Origin: Pseudomonadota bacterium
GTDB taxonomy: Bacteria; Pseudomonadota; Alphaproteobacteria; Acetobacterales; Acetobacteraceae
Direction of reading: 5' to 3'
Assembly: GCA_021816925.1 (NCBI GenBank)
Contig: JAKAWQ010000041.1
Location: 1-36,323 of the forward strand
Length of the DNA stretch: 36,323 nucleotides
Each line of letters begins with the position of its first letter. Within the stretch, counting starts at the first letter, position 1. Below the pieces are notes generated by a model. That model was not told the origin of the DNA. It saw nothing but the letters and a program-made list of their open reading frames with translations, and searched no databases. Of this stretch, positions 6,965-16,409 are shown piece by piece. A program made the position numbers and the translations under genes.

Positions 6965-8125
6965 TCAGAAGTGGGCAAGGCCGGCCCGGCCGAGCGCCGC
7001 AACCCCCACGCCCTCGATCTCGACCAGCCATTCCGGGCGACACACCACACCCTCGACGAACACCACCGGCAGCCCCGGCAGCCGCTCGGCGACCGCCGCC
7101 TCGATGGCAGCGGCATCCGCCCGGTCGCGCAAATAGACGATCAGATAGAGCAGATCGTCAAGCCGCCCCGATCCCGCGCCGAGCAGCGCCTCGACATTGC
7201 CGAGCGCGCGTTCGAGTTGCGCCAGCACATCGCCCCGGTGCACTACCTGCCCCGCGCCGTCGATGCTCGCGGTGCCCGAGATGAAATACTGCCTCCGATC
7301 CGCGTAGCTCACGCTGCTGCCGCGTTCGAATGTCACGCCGTAGCGATGCGTCGGACAGAGCCGATCGAAATCGTTGAGATAGGCGATCTGCCCGGGCACG
7401 AGGTCGAGCTGCGAATAGGCGTCCATGGCCACCACGTCGAAGCGGTGCGCGCAGGCGCCCTGGATGCCGGTCGCGGCGATGTAGTGCGTGTCCTCCGTCA
7501 GCCCCTGCTCGGCGAAGAGAGCCCGCCGGCTCGCCACCATGCCCGGATAGAAGACGTCGATGCCTTTGACGAACATCCAGGTCCTGACGCAGTTCCCGGC
7601 GAGCGAACCGCCCGCGGCGCCGAGCGCGCCGATCAGCTCCTCGAACACCGCCCGCGTCTGCGCCTCCGCCGAAACGGGAAAGCTCTCCGCGCCGGCGCAG
7701 AGCCGCGTGGACCAGAGATGCCGCGCCCCGCTCTTCTCGACAAGCACGTGCCGCGCGCCGACGCGCCGCTTGCTGAGCCCCGCCGGGTCGGTCACGTGAT
7801 AGGCGAGGAGCGCAATCTTCGACCCCGGCAGCGGCGCCTGCTCCACCACCGAGACCGCGACCGGTTCCTCCTCCTCGCCCGGACAGAGCCCGCCGCCCTT
7901 GAGCGCCGCCGCCTGGTTCAGCACATCGCTGAGGAAGATGCGCCGGAACACCGCACTCCCGGGCGGAAGTCCGGCCGCCTCCATCGCCTCCCGGTAGGCC
8001 CCGGCCACCGCCGCCTGCTGCAGGGCGAAGTCGCCCCCCCCTTCGACGCGCACGCTGATGACCTGCTCCCGCCCGCCGCTCGCCGTCTCGAAGCCTTTGG
8101 TTGTGAACCGGGCATCCGCGCGCAT
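6965..8125 (-). CDS. Two-domain RidA/YjgF-superfamily protein (chorismatase-like architecture)
   Basis: The 386-residue protein is about three times the length of RidA. Its second half is clearly RidA-like: YFISGTASIDGAGQVVHRGDVLAQLERALGNVEALL, then DLLYLIVYLRD, ending CRPEWLVEIEGVGV. A middle block with RTWMFVKGIDVFYPGMVASRR and THYIAATGIQG is shared, as I recall, with long YjgF-type proteins of other bacteria. The duplicated YjgF-like plan also resembles chorismatases (FkbO/Hyg5/XanB2). RidA hydrolyses reactive imines and enamines. Here the usual PARS-type arginine segment is replaced (VFVEGVVCRP), so simple RidA chemistry is uncertain. The gene is next to an amine-oxidising FAD enzyme, which would make an imine, so imine handling is attractive. 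An AAAGGACGA site supports the ATG at 8125. Confidence 0.8.
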   Translation of the reverse strand: MRADARFTTKGFETASGGREQVISVRVEGGGDFALQQAAVAGAYREAMEAAGLPPGSAVFRRIFLSDVLNQAAALKGGGLCPGEEEEPVAVSVVEQAPLPGSKIALLAYHVTDPAGLSKRRVGARHVLVEKSGARHLWSTRLCAGAESFPVSAEAQTRAVFEELIGALGAAGGSLAGNCVRTWMFVKGIDVFYPGMVASRRALFAEQGLTEDTHYIAATGIQGACAHRFDVVAMDAYSQLDLVPGQIAYLNDFDRLCPTHRYGVTFERGSSVSYADRRQYFISGTASIDGAGQVVHRGDVLAQLERALGNVEALLGAGSGRLDDLLYLIVYLRDRADAAAIEAAVAERLPGLPVVFVEGVVCRPEWLVEIEGVGVAALGRAGLAHF

Positions 8126-8192
8126 CGGCGAGTCGTCCTTTCTCGGAGCGGCGGCACGCTACTCCGCGACGGCGGCCCGTCTTTGATCTGGA

Positions 8193-9335
8193 TCAATGCG
8201 CAGGCACCCCGCCCGTGCCAGCCGCGCCGGCGAATCGCCTGATCGAGAACGGCCCGATCGGCAGATTGGTCCGCCCCGTCGTCACCAGCTCCGCCGTGAT
8301 CGCGCCGACCAGCGGGCCAAGCTGGAACCCGTGCCCGCAAAAGCCGAAGGAGTGGAAAACGCCCTCCGCCTTCATGCTCGGACCGATCACCGGAATTTCG
8401 TCCGGCAGGAACCCCTCGATCCCCGCCCAGGCACGCACGATCGCCGCCCCTCGCATGAGAGGAAAAAGCTCGGCGACCGTCGCCGCGCTCTTCGCCAGCC
8501 CCGCAAAATCGAGCACCGTCCGGTTCTCTTCCGGAAACGCCCGCCCTTGATAGCCGCCGCCGATCAGCACCGTCCCGTTCTCGTACTGCTTGAACGAAAG
8601 CGGCCGGCCCGCCGCCCCCACCACCGGATCGAGGAAGCACTCCACCCGCTCGCTGATCATCAGCATCAGCGCACGCGGCTCGAGCGGCACGGGCTCACCC
8701 AGCACCGCCGCGATGGCCCCACCCCAGGCGCCCGCCGCGTTCACCACCACCTTCGCCGCGAATTTTTCTCCGTTCTCGGCCGCCGCCTTCCAGTCTCCGT
8801 TCTTCCGCCTGACCTCCCGCACCCTGACACCTTCGCGGAACCGAACGCCGAGCGCCTCCGCCTTGCGCCGGAATGCGAGCGTGGTGCGAAACGGCAGCGC
8901 CGCCCCGTCGGCCCGCGCGATGATCCCGCCCACGCAATGCGGCGCGAGCGCCGGCACCGCCTCCCGGAGCGCCGCCCGGTCTAGCACCTCCTCGTGCGTG
9001 AACCCTTGCACCCTGAGCGCCGCCACCCGCGCCGCCAGCGCCTCCATCTCGGCCTCGTTCTCCGCCACCTTCACCTGGCCGTGGCTTTCGAAACCGCAAT
9101 CGTCGTCCACCAGCTCGCCGATCCGGTGCCAAAGCTCCATGGCCGCGACCGCCAGCGGCACCTCCGCGAAGTGCCGCCCGAGACGCCGCACGCCTCCCGC
9201 ATTCACGCCCGAGGCGTGCCGCCCCACGTGATCCTTCTCGATCACCGTCACCGCCGCCCCGCGGCGGGCCAGGTGCAGCGCCGCCGAGCAGCCGTGCAGC
9301 CCGCCGCCGATCACCAGCACGTCTGCCCTGCTCAT
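8193..9335 (-). CDS. FAD-dependent oxidoreductase of the D-amino-acid/sarcosine/glycine oxidase (DAO) family
   Basis: The 380-residue protein begins with an ADP-binding Rossmann motif (VLVIGGGLHGCSAALHLARRG, then VTVIEKDHVG), has the DAO-family ASGVNAGGVRR segment, KVVVNAAGAWGGAIAAVLG near the middle, and GFCGHGFQLGPLVGAITAELV near the end. Family members oxidise a C-N bond of an amino acid or secondary amine using FAD, giving an imine and H2O2 or reduced acceptor. It is the first gene of the six-gene minus-strand run; the RidA-like gene begins 67 bases after its stop. That pairing (imine producer, then imine-handling protein) is the main functional clue. The substrate is unknown; a dehydrogenase using a quinone rather than O2 is also possible. 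Confidence 0.88.
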   Translation of the reverse strand: MSRADVLVIGGGLHGCSAALHLARRGAAVTVIEKDHVGRHASGVNAGGVRRLGRHFAEVPLAVAAMELWHRIGELVDDDCGFESHGQVKVAENEAEMEALAARVAALRVQGFTHEEVLDRAALREAVPALAPHCVGGIIARADGAALPFRTTLAFRRKAEALGVRFREGVRVREVRRKNGDWKAAAENGEKFAAKVVVNAAGAWGGAIAAVLGEPVPLEPRALMLMISERVECFLDPVVGAAGRPLSFKQYENGTVLIGGGYQGRAFPEENRTVLDFAGLAKSAATVAELFPLMRGAAIVRAWAGIEGFLPDEIPVIGPSMKAEGVFHSFGFCGHGFQLGPLVGAITAELVTTGRTNLPIGPFSIRRFAGAAGTGGVPAH

Positions 9336-10109
9336 GCCCTTGACCCCCGCTTGCCCACCCGCACGTTACCGGTGCCCGATCCCCTCACAACCCCGAAGCG
9401 CCCGGCGCGCCAGCCGCTCCGCCATTCTCCGTCGCAACGCCAGAACCCTCCCGCCGCACACGGATGAGACCACAATCTTCGTCAGCTGCACGGGCACCGA
9501 CCGCGAGAGCATCTTCTGGATCACCGCCGAAACCGCTGATCCTCCATGCCGCCCTCCGCCGCACCGCCGCAGCCAAATCGCTCCGCACCCGCTACAACTT
9601 CAGCCCGCCCGCCTGACCACGCCGCGCCTTCCCCCCAACCCGGGAAAGTCACCGCACCAGGTCTTCCCTCACCCCCACGCTCGATGCGCACCGGAACGTC
9701 AGCCACGGGAAACGGGATCTCTTCACCGCCCTCACCATCGAGCTGATCTTCCAGGGCATCGCCTGGCTCTTCTTCGGCCTCGCACTGCAGAGCGGCGGCT
9801 GACCCGGGTCCTCGCCACACTCGCCACGGAACGGACGCGCGACCGGGGAGCGCGACTGGGGTGCATTTGTCAAACTGAAGCTGGCGCACACTTCGGCGCA
9901 GCGTTAATCAAAGGATAAGGCCTTGGGACGAAAGTTCAACGCCGGTGCCGGCTCGACGGGTTCGGGCGGCGCTGCCTCTTTGTCCAGGGAGAAGCGCCCG
10001 TATGCCGACGAGCGCGCCGGTCGGCGATGCGGATGCCCACCCGCGGCACGGCACCGACCCGCCGCGGGTGATCGGTCCTTGACCCTCTGCGCGGCGATCC
10101 CGCGCTTCC
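9336..10109. other. Gene-poor, apparently decayed stretch
   Basis: No intact gene is visible in these roughly 770 bases. A short plus-strand frame ending at the TGA at 9800-9802 reads like a membrane-protein tail (LFTALTIELIFQGIAWLFFGLALQ). Another frame ending near 9617 reads LRTRYNFSPPA. Neither has a start, and they do not join. Bases 9855-9925 are less GC-rich and contain AAAGGATAAGG, which could be the old promoter and ribosome binding site of the receptor remnant that follows. Part of the left end (9336-9400) should hold the promoter of the minus-strand FAD oxidase operon, but I cannot pick out -35/-10 boxes. Confidence 0.4.
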
Positions 10110-10856
10110 CGTCGGGCTCTGCCGCATCCCGGCGTCTCGCTCTATACCGAGGGCAGCCTCACCGACAGCCGGGTCGCCGCGGAAAACTTCACCGGCACCT
10201 TCGACACCCTCAATCTCGCCACCAATTCGTTGCGCGCGGAGCTCGACGCCGATACGCGTCTCGGCATCCTCACGCTGAACGCCTATCGCAACGGCGTGCA
10301 CGAGAGCGTCATCAACCCCTTGCTCCCCAGCGTTCCGGACTGGGTCGATCAGCGGGTCTATGTGGTCCAGGCGAGCGATCTCCTCCGGCTCAACAATGCC
10401 AGCATCCTGCGCATCGGCCTCGCGGGACACCCCCCTCCGGCTGGCCCCTCCGGCTGGCGATGGGACGCCGGCTACGCCTTCGTCGCCACCACGAACGGGA
10501 CCGACCTCAACCAGGGGCCGGCGACAACGAGCGTCATCGACTATGCGAACAGCGTGCCGCGCAACACGATTATCCTTCACGTCGGGCGAACCTGGCGCAA
10601 GTTCGATTTCGACCTCTATGGGCGCCGGCAATCGAGCTGCGTCGATTTCCAATCGACGGTGTCCAGTTCGATGATCGCACTCGAGGCGGTGGAGGTCGGC
10701 AATTACGTCTCGCTCAGCGGCCGCATCGCCTATCACCTCACCCCGCACGTGACGCTGGCACTCACCGCCCGGCAGTTCAACGCCGCGAGCCTGATGACGA
10801 CGGCTGGCCCGGCCGTCGAGCGCCAGATTCTTGGCCTCCTCACCGTGCGCTTCTGA
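10110..10856 (+). pseudogene. C-terminal remnant of a TonB-dependent outer-membrane receptor
   Basis: The frame ending at the TGA 10854-10856 encodes amphipathic beta-strands typical of a receptor barrel: GVSLYTEGSLTDSRVAAENF, LRAELDADTRLGILTLNAY, the QRVYVVQASDLLRLNN turn, TIILHVGRTWRKFDFDLYG, and a last strand ending LGLLTVRF with the C-terminal Phe used for outer-membrane assembly. The plug domain, TonB box and signal peptide are missing. The frame closes upstream at a TGA at 10080-10082. Coding-like text (DPLRGDPALPVG) continues in the next frame at 10081, suggesting a frameshift as well as a 5' truncation. It should be non-functional. Intact relatives import siderophores, cobalamin or other large solutes. 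Confidence 0.7.
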
Positions 10857-10873
10857 GCATTTTTCCCCCCGGG

Positions 10874-10906
10874 GTCATTGCGAGGAGCCAAGCGACGAAG
10901 CAATCT
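10874..10906. repeat. Dispersed palindromic element of the GTCATTGCGAGGAG...CGACGAAGCAATC type
   Basis: GTCATTGCGAGGAGCC is followed by AAGCGACGAAGCAATC, giving imperfect inverted ends (ATTGCGAG / GAAGCAAT). This sequence is a widely dispersed short palindrome in many bacterial genomes. It lies between the receptor remnant and the monooxygenase remnant. I see only one clear copy in the window; a weak half-match (GTCATCGCGAG) is near base 147. Confidence 0.7.
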
Positions 10907-10922
10907 CGAACCCGCCGAGCCG

Positions 10923-11183
10923 TCACTCCGCCGCCTTCGCCTGCGCGCCCGCTTCCTCTCGTGCCGCAAACTCCGGCGCCACCTTCTCCATGAAAAGGGT
11001 GAGGCTCCTTGCCGCGATTTCATGCGGCATCGGCCCAAGCCGGAACGCCATGATGATGCCGCCCACCCCGATCCTCCCGATCTCCGCGACCGCCTCGGCC
11101 ACCCGCGCCGGCGAGCCGGCGATCAGCGCATGCCCCGCCACGGTCCGCGCCGCCGGCCCCGCATCCGCCGGCCCTCCGCGCAT
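10923..11183 (-). pseudogene. C-terminal remnant of a luciferase-like (LLM) flavin monooxygenase
   Basis: The last 60 or so residues of this minus-strand frame match the tail of LLM-class flavin-dependent oxidoreductases: HALIAGSPARVAEAVAEIGRIGVGGIIMAFRLGPMPHEIAARSLTLFMEKVAPEF. In those enzymes the text corresponds to 'G(T/S)P..V.E.L..l...G.dgi', followed by the conserved 'GPMPHE...R.l.lf.eev.P.f' end. The TIM-barrel core that binds FMN and substrate is absent. Upstream of about 11183 the frame turns into antisense of the ABC ATPase gene. The 5' part has therefore been deleted, and the junction lies close to the start of the CUT2 operon. Confidence 0.65.
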
Positions 11184-11268
11184 GACCCGGAATTGACTCC
11201 GAAGCCATCCCGGCGTCAGAACGGACGCACCAATTGAGGCAGAACGGCCGGGAGAGGAACCAACGCAC

Positions 11269-12033
11269 GTGGACGCGCTGCTCGAGGTCCGCAACGTGAG
11301 CAAGCGCTTCGGCGCGGTCGAGGCGCTCAAGGACGTGAGCGTCTCCCTCGCTCCCGGCGAGGTCCTCGGCGTCGTCGGCGACAATGGCGCCGGCAAGAGC
11401 ACCCTCATGAAGGTGATCTCGGGCGCGCATCCGCCGGACTCGGGCGAGCTTCGCCTCGCCGGCCAACCCGCGAGCTTCGCCTCCCCGCGCGCCGCCCGCC
11501 AGGCCGGGATCGAAATGATCTACCAGGACCTTGCGCTCGCCGACCATCTCGACGTCGGCGCCAACATCTTCCTCGGCCGCGAGCCGCTCCGCCGTCTCGC
11601 CGGCGTCGTCCCGGTGATCGACGACGCCACCGTCCGCGCCGAGGTGGTCGCCTTGCTCGGCCGCATCGAAAGCCACATCCCTGACCCGGAGACCCGCGTG
11701 CTCGCGCTTTCGGGCGGCCAGCGCCAGGCGGTGGCGATCGCCCGCGCGCTTTACTGGAAGGCCAAGGTCGTCATCATGGACGAACCGACCGCCGCTCTGG
11801 CCGCCATCGAATCCCGCAACGTGCTCCGCATGGCGCGCAGCCTCGCCCGCGACGGCGTGGGCATCCTCTTCATTGACCACAACCTTCTCGAGGTGCTCGA
11901 AGTGTGCGACCGCGTCGCGGTTATGTATCGCGGCAGCAAGGTCTATGAATGCCGCGCGAGCGAAACCTCGCAGGACGAGCTCGTCCGCTATATGACCGGC
12001 TTCAGCGTGCAGGGCGCCGCCGTGCCCGCGTGA
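11269..12033 (+). CDS. CUT2-family sugar ABC transporter ATP-binding protein (single-domain, FrcA-like)
   Basis: The 254-residue ATPase powers the importer encoded by the next two genes. Visible motifs are Walker A GDNGAGKST, Q-loop YQDLAL, signature LSGGQRQ, Walker B VVIMDEPT and the switch histidine in FIDHNL. Most CUT2 ATPases (RbsA, AraG) are tandem duplications of about 500 residues. This one has a single nucleotide-binding domain like FrcA of rhizobial fructose transport, so it should work as a homodimer. The GTG start at 11269 is supported by a GGGAGAGGA site about 9 bases upstream. The D-loop region reads AALAAIES instead of the more usual AALGVAES. The binding-protein gene follows after 56 bases. 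Confidence 0.93.
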   Translation: MDALLEVRNVSKRFGAVEALKDVSVSLAPGEVLGVVGDNGAGKSTLMKVISGAHPPDSGELRLAGQPASFASPRAARQAGIEMIYQDLALADHLDVGANIFLGREPLRRLAGVVPVIDDATVRAEVVALLGRIESHIPDPETRVLALSGGQRQAVAIARALYWKAKVVIMDEPTAALAAIESRNVLRMARSLARDGVGILFIDHNLLEVLEVCDRVAVMYRGSKVYECRASETSQDELVRYMTGFSVQGAAVPA

Positions 12034-12089
12034 AGAGAGGCCGCCGGGCGGCGTGTCCGGCACCAGGCTGAACCAGAAAGGGAGAAATC

Positions 12090-13127
12090 ATGATGCCGAG
12101 AGTGAAATCCGCCCGTCCGCCCCACCCCTTGCTCGCCGCTTCGCTCGGTGCCGCGCTTGCTCTCGGCCTCGCCGGCCCCGCGCTCGCCGCCGCTTCGGTG
12201 AAGGACATCCCCACCCCGGCCAAGCCCGCCAAGGCGTACCATTTCGAGCTCATCACCAAATCCAACGCCTCGCCCTACTGGCTCGCGGTCAAGGAGGGCG
12301 CGGACGCCGCCGCCGCCAAGTGGGGCGTGCACGTCGCCTTCGAGGCGCCGGCGAGCGGCCTCAATCTCCCGGCCCAGATCGCGATGGTCAACAACGCCGT
12401 CACCGCCGGCGTAGACGGCATCGTCCTCGCCGCACAGAACCCGAAGGCGCTGCTCAAGCCTGTCCAGAGCGCCATGGCTCACCACGTCCCGGTTATCACC
12501 GTCGATTCCGGCCTGAGCCCGAACATCGCCGACAGCTTCCTTGCCACCAGCAACGTCGGTGCCGCGGCGGCGCTGGCCCGCTACACCGCGACCCATCTCA
12601 TGGATCATAGCGGTGAGTATGCGATCATCGACTTCAACCACACATCGAGCACCGGCATCGCCCGCCCCACCGGCTTCGAGCAAGGCATGAAGGGCTTCGC
12701 CTCCATCAAGCGGATGGGCCCGGTCCTCTATTCCGAGAACAGCATCAGCAAGGGCATCAGCCTCGCCAGCAACCTCCTCACCGAATATCCGAACCTCAAG
12801 GTGATCTTCGGTGCCAACGACCGCTCCGCCCTCGGCCCCGCAAATGCCGTCGCTCGCGCGCACGGGAAAACCCGTGTCGTCGGCTTCGACGCCGATCTCG
12901 GCGAGATCCCCTTCATCCATTCCGGCGTCATCCAGGCTTCGATCCTGCAATCGCCGTACGACATGGGCTACTACGCCGTGGTCGAACTGCTCGACGTGAT
13001 CCAGGGCAAGAGCGTGCCCAAGCGCATCGATACGCCCTATTTCCTGCTCACGCCTGCCAATCTCGGCAGCAAGGCAGCCACCGCTGCCATTCGCCAGTAT
13101 GCGCCGAAATACCAGCCGGCAAGCTGA
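12090..13127 (+). CDS. Periplasmic sugar-binding protein of the CUT2 importer (RbsB-like)
   Basis: The 345-residue protein has a signal peptide (PHPLLAASLGAALALGLAGPALAAA, cleavage near residue 34) and a type I periplasmic-binding fold of the ribose-binding kind: YHFELITKSNASPYWLAVKEGADAAA, VDGIVLAAQN, VPVITVDSGL, KVIFGANDRSALGPANA and TRVVGFDADLGE. It delivers a sugar or sugar acid to the permease. The ATG pair at 12090/12093 follows AAAGGGAGAAATC. A perfect 26-bp palindrome lies 7 bases after the stop, before the permease, which would favour higher levels of the binding protein than of the permease. The ligand is inferred from the downstream kinase and dehydrogenase as a four-carbon sugar acid. 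Confidence 0.92.
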   Translation: MMPRVKSARPPHPLLAASLGAALALGLAGPALAAASVKDIPTPAKPAKAYHFELITKSNASPYWLAVKEGADAAAAKWGVHVAFEAPASGLNLPAQIAMVNNAVTAGVDGIVLAAQNPKALLKPVQSAMAHHVPVITVDSGLSPNIADSFLATSNVGAAAALARYTATHLMDHSGEYAIIDFNHTSSTGIARPTGFEQGMKGFASIKRMGPVLYSENSISKGISLASNLLTEYPNLKVIFGANDRSALGPANAVARAHGKTRVVGFDADLGEIPFIHSGVIQASILQSPYDMGYYAVVELLDVIQGKSVPKRIDTPYFLLTPANLGSKAATAAIRQYAPKYQPAS

Positions 13128-13134
13128 TTTTTCC

Positions 13135-13160
13135 CCCGGGCCGGCGCGCGCCGGCCCGGG
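13135..13160. promoter_or_regulatory. Perfect 26-bp GC palindrome between binding-protein and permease genes
   Basis: The left arm CCCGGGCCGGCGC (13135-13147) is followed without a spacer by its exact reverse complement (13148-13160). In RNA it would form a very stable hairpin just after the binding-protein stop. Such hairpins in ABC operons commonly protect the upstream mRNA from 3' exonucleases or cause partial termination. There is no U-run after it, so it is not a classical intrinsic terminator on this strand. Confidence 0.7.
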
Positions 13161-13196
13161 CCAGGCGCACCAGAACATGCCCGCGGGCCCGGTCGC

Positions 13197-14186
13197 ATGA
13201 GCGTCGAAAGCCTCTCCGTTACCGCCTATCCCCGCCAGAGCCGCCGCACCCGGCTCCTTCAGGAGCTCCGCCAGCTCGCCTTCGCGCTCGCCAGCATCAT
13301 CGCGCTCACGATCATCTTCGCGCTCCTCAACGCGCGCTTCATGAGCCCCGTGAACTGGTACCACATCGCGCAGCAGGTCGCGATCATCGCCATCCTTGCG
13401 GTCGGCCAGACCTTCGTCATCGCGACCGCCGGAATCGACATTTCTCAGGGCTCGGTGGTTGCGCTCACCGCGATGATTTCCGCCCTCGCCGCCGTCAATC
13501 TCGGCATGCCGCCGATCGTCGCCGTCCTCCTCACGCTCCTCGCCGGCGCGCTCGTCGGCCTTGTCATGGGTCTCACCATCACCACTCTCGGCGTGCCGCC
13601 GTTCATCGCCACCCTGGGCATGCTCGCCGTCGCCCTCGGAGGCGCGCTCCTCACCACCAACGGCACGCCGGTCTTCGGCCTGCCGCAGGGCTTTCTTGTC
13701 ATCGCCCAAGGCGACTTCCTGGGCTTCCCGCACATGGCCTGGATCGCCCTCATCCTCGCGCTCATCGCCGCCTTCGTGCTCAACCGCACGCGCTTTGGCC
13801 GCTACACCCTCGCCATCGGCTCGAACGCCGAATCCGCGCGCCGCGCCGGCATCGATGTTCGCCGCCACCTCACGCTCATCTACGTTCTCGCCGGCGCTAC
13901 CTCCGCGCTCGCTGGCATCGTCTATGTCGCCTACACGGCAGCCGCGCAGCCGACCGCCGGCCAGAACTACGAACTCTACTCGATCGCCGCTGTCGTCATC
14001 GGCGGCGGCAGCCTCTTCGGCGGCGTCGGCACCATCCTCGGCAGCGTGCTCGGCGCGCTCCTGATGACGATCCTCCGCAACGGCACGGAACTCGCCGGCA
14101 TCTCCCCCTATGTCGAGCAAGTGATCCTCGGCGTGGTCGTCGTCGGCGCGGTCTATGTGGACAATCTGCGCCGTCGCCTGCGCTGA
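13197..14186 (+). CDS. CUT2-family ABC transporter permease (RbsC-like)
   Basis: The 329-residue membrane protein has about eight to ten hydrophobic segments and the RbsC-type phrases QTFVIATAGIDISQGSVVALTAM near the N-terminus, GVPPFIATLGMLAVALGGALL, GRYTLAIGSNAESARRAGIDV (cytoplasmic loop contacting the ATPase) and AAVVIGGGSLFGGVGTILGSVLGALLM. It forms the inner-membrane channel, probably as a homodimer, with the ATPase and binding protein encoded just upstream. The ATG at 13197 follows the hairpin region by 36 bases. The kinase gene begins 11 bases after its stop, tying transport to catabolism in one transcript. Confidence 0.93.
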   Translation: MSVESLSVTAYPRQSRRTRLLQELRQLAFALASIIALTIIFALLNARFMSPVNWYHIAQQVAIIAILAVGQTFVIATAGIDISQGSVVALTAMISALAAVNLGMPPIVAVLLTLLAGALVGLVMGLTITTLGVPPFIATLGMLAVALGGALLTTNGTPVFGLPQGFLVIAQGDFLGFPHMAWIALILALIAAFVLNRTRFGRYTLAIGSNAESARRAGIDVRRHLTLIYVLAGATSALAGIVYVAYTAAAQPTAGQNYELYSIAAVVIGGGSLFGGVGTILGSVLGALLMTILRNGTELAGISPYVEQVILGVVVVGAVYVDNLRRRLR

Positions 14187-14197
14187 TCTCGCGCTGC

Positions 14198-15318
14198 ATG
14201 CCGGAGCTTCGTCTGCTTGCCGACGACCTGACCGGCGCACTCGATACCGCCGCCGAGTTCACGGGCGCGACCGGCCCGGTCGCCGTTTTCTCCGCCTCCG
14301 TCCTCCCGCAGATCCTTCCGCCTTCCGCCGCCATCGACAGCGCCACACGCGAGCGTGACGCTGCGACCGCCTCCCTGGCCACAGCGCGCCTTGCACCCCT
14401 CCTCGCTCCCGCCGCCGCCCGCATCTCCTATTGCAAGCTCGACAGCCTCCTTCGCGGCCATCCCGCTCGCGCGATCGCCGCCTGCCTCGCGGCAACGCCG
14501 TTCCGCACCTGCATCATCGCCCCGGCCTTTCCCTTCCAGCACCGCGCCACGCGCGCCGGCCTGCAATATGCCCTCTCTCCCGAGCGCCCGGGGCGCACCG
14601 GCCCCGATCTCCGCGCCGATCTCGCAGCCCTTGGCCTTCCCCTCACCCTCGCCCGCCCCGGTGATCCCGTCCCCGCCGGCGTGAGCCTCTGGGACGCCGA
14701 AACCGACACCGATCTCGCCCATATCGCCGCCGCCGGCCTCGCCTTGCCCGAGCCCCCGCTCTGGTGCGGCAGCGCCGGCCTTGCCGCCGCCCTCGGCCGC
14801 CCCTCGACCATCACCGCTCCTCCTCCGCTCCCCCTCCTCGGCCTCTTCGGCTCCGACCACCCCGTCACCGCAGCCCAGCTCCGCGCCGCTTCGCCGCACC
14901 ACCTCCCGCTTCCCGACGCGAGCCCCGCCAGCATCGCCGCCCTCGCCGCACGCCTTGCCGCAACCGCGATCGCGCTCGTTTCCTTTGCCCTCCCGCCCGG
15001 CCTGCCGCGCCCTGTTGCCGCCGCCCGCATCGCCAGCGAAACGAACCGCCTCCTCGCAGCGCTTCCCCACCCGGGCAGTCTCCTCGTCTCCGGCGGCGAA
15101 ACGCTCCGCGCCGTCTCCTCCTCCCTCGGCGCCACCCACCTCCAGGTCCTCGGTCGCCTCATGCCCGGCGTTCCGGTCTCCCTCCTCCGCGGCAGCCGCT
15201 GGGATTCTCTTCCCCTCATCTCCAAATCCGGCGCCTTCGGCGACGAATCCCTGCTCGCCCGCCTGGCCGCCGCGGCCTTGTCGCCGCCCGCCCTGGCGCC
15301 GTGCCGGAATGCGCGGCC

Positions 15319-15322
<4 letters not shown>
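14198..15322 (+). CDS. Four-carbon acid sugar kinase (DtnK/OtnK family, formerly DUF1537)
   Basis: The 374-residue protein opens with LRLLADDLTGALDTAAEF, the diagnostic N-terminal motif of the family, and has SYCKLDSLLRGHPARAIAA near residue 75, where the substrate site lies. The C-terminal nucleotide-binding half contains LLVSGGETLRAV and ends with ISKSGAFGDESLL. Characterised members phosphorylate D-threonate, L-threonate, D-erythronate or related acids at the 4-hydroxyl. The length is slightly short for the family (usually about 400-430). The stop overlaps the GTG of the PdxA2-like gene by 4 bases, so translation is probably coupled. Which four-carbon acid is used cannot be told from sequence. 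Confidence 0.88.
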
Positions 15323-16362
<1,040 letters not shown>

Positions 16363-16409
16363 CCGCACCCCGCCGGCCCGGTACGGAGCATCCTTGATAA
16401 GCCTTCTAT

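Noticed and set aside
4264-8242. Two plus-strand frames of 669 and 739 codons over the six-gene minus operon
   Set aside because: They run through several genes on the opposite strand, full of Arg/His/Pro, without any recognisable domain; the minus-strand proteins are clear.
13135-13160. Intrinsic terminator
   Set aside because: The palindrome would make a strong hairpin, but no run of T follows on the plus strand and the operon clearly continues into the permease and kinase.
11988-14240. 750-codon open frame on the minus strand across the CUT2 genes
   Set aside because: It is antisense to three genes with clear motifs, is rich in Asp/Glu/Gly/Arg in the way of GC-rich shadow frames, and shows no domain.
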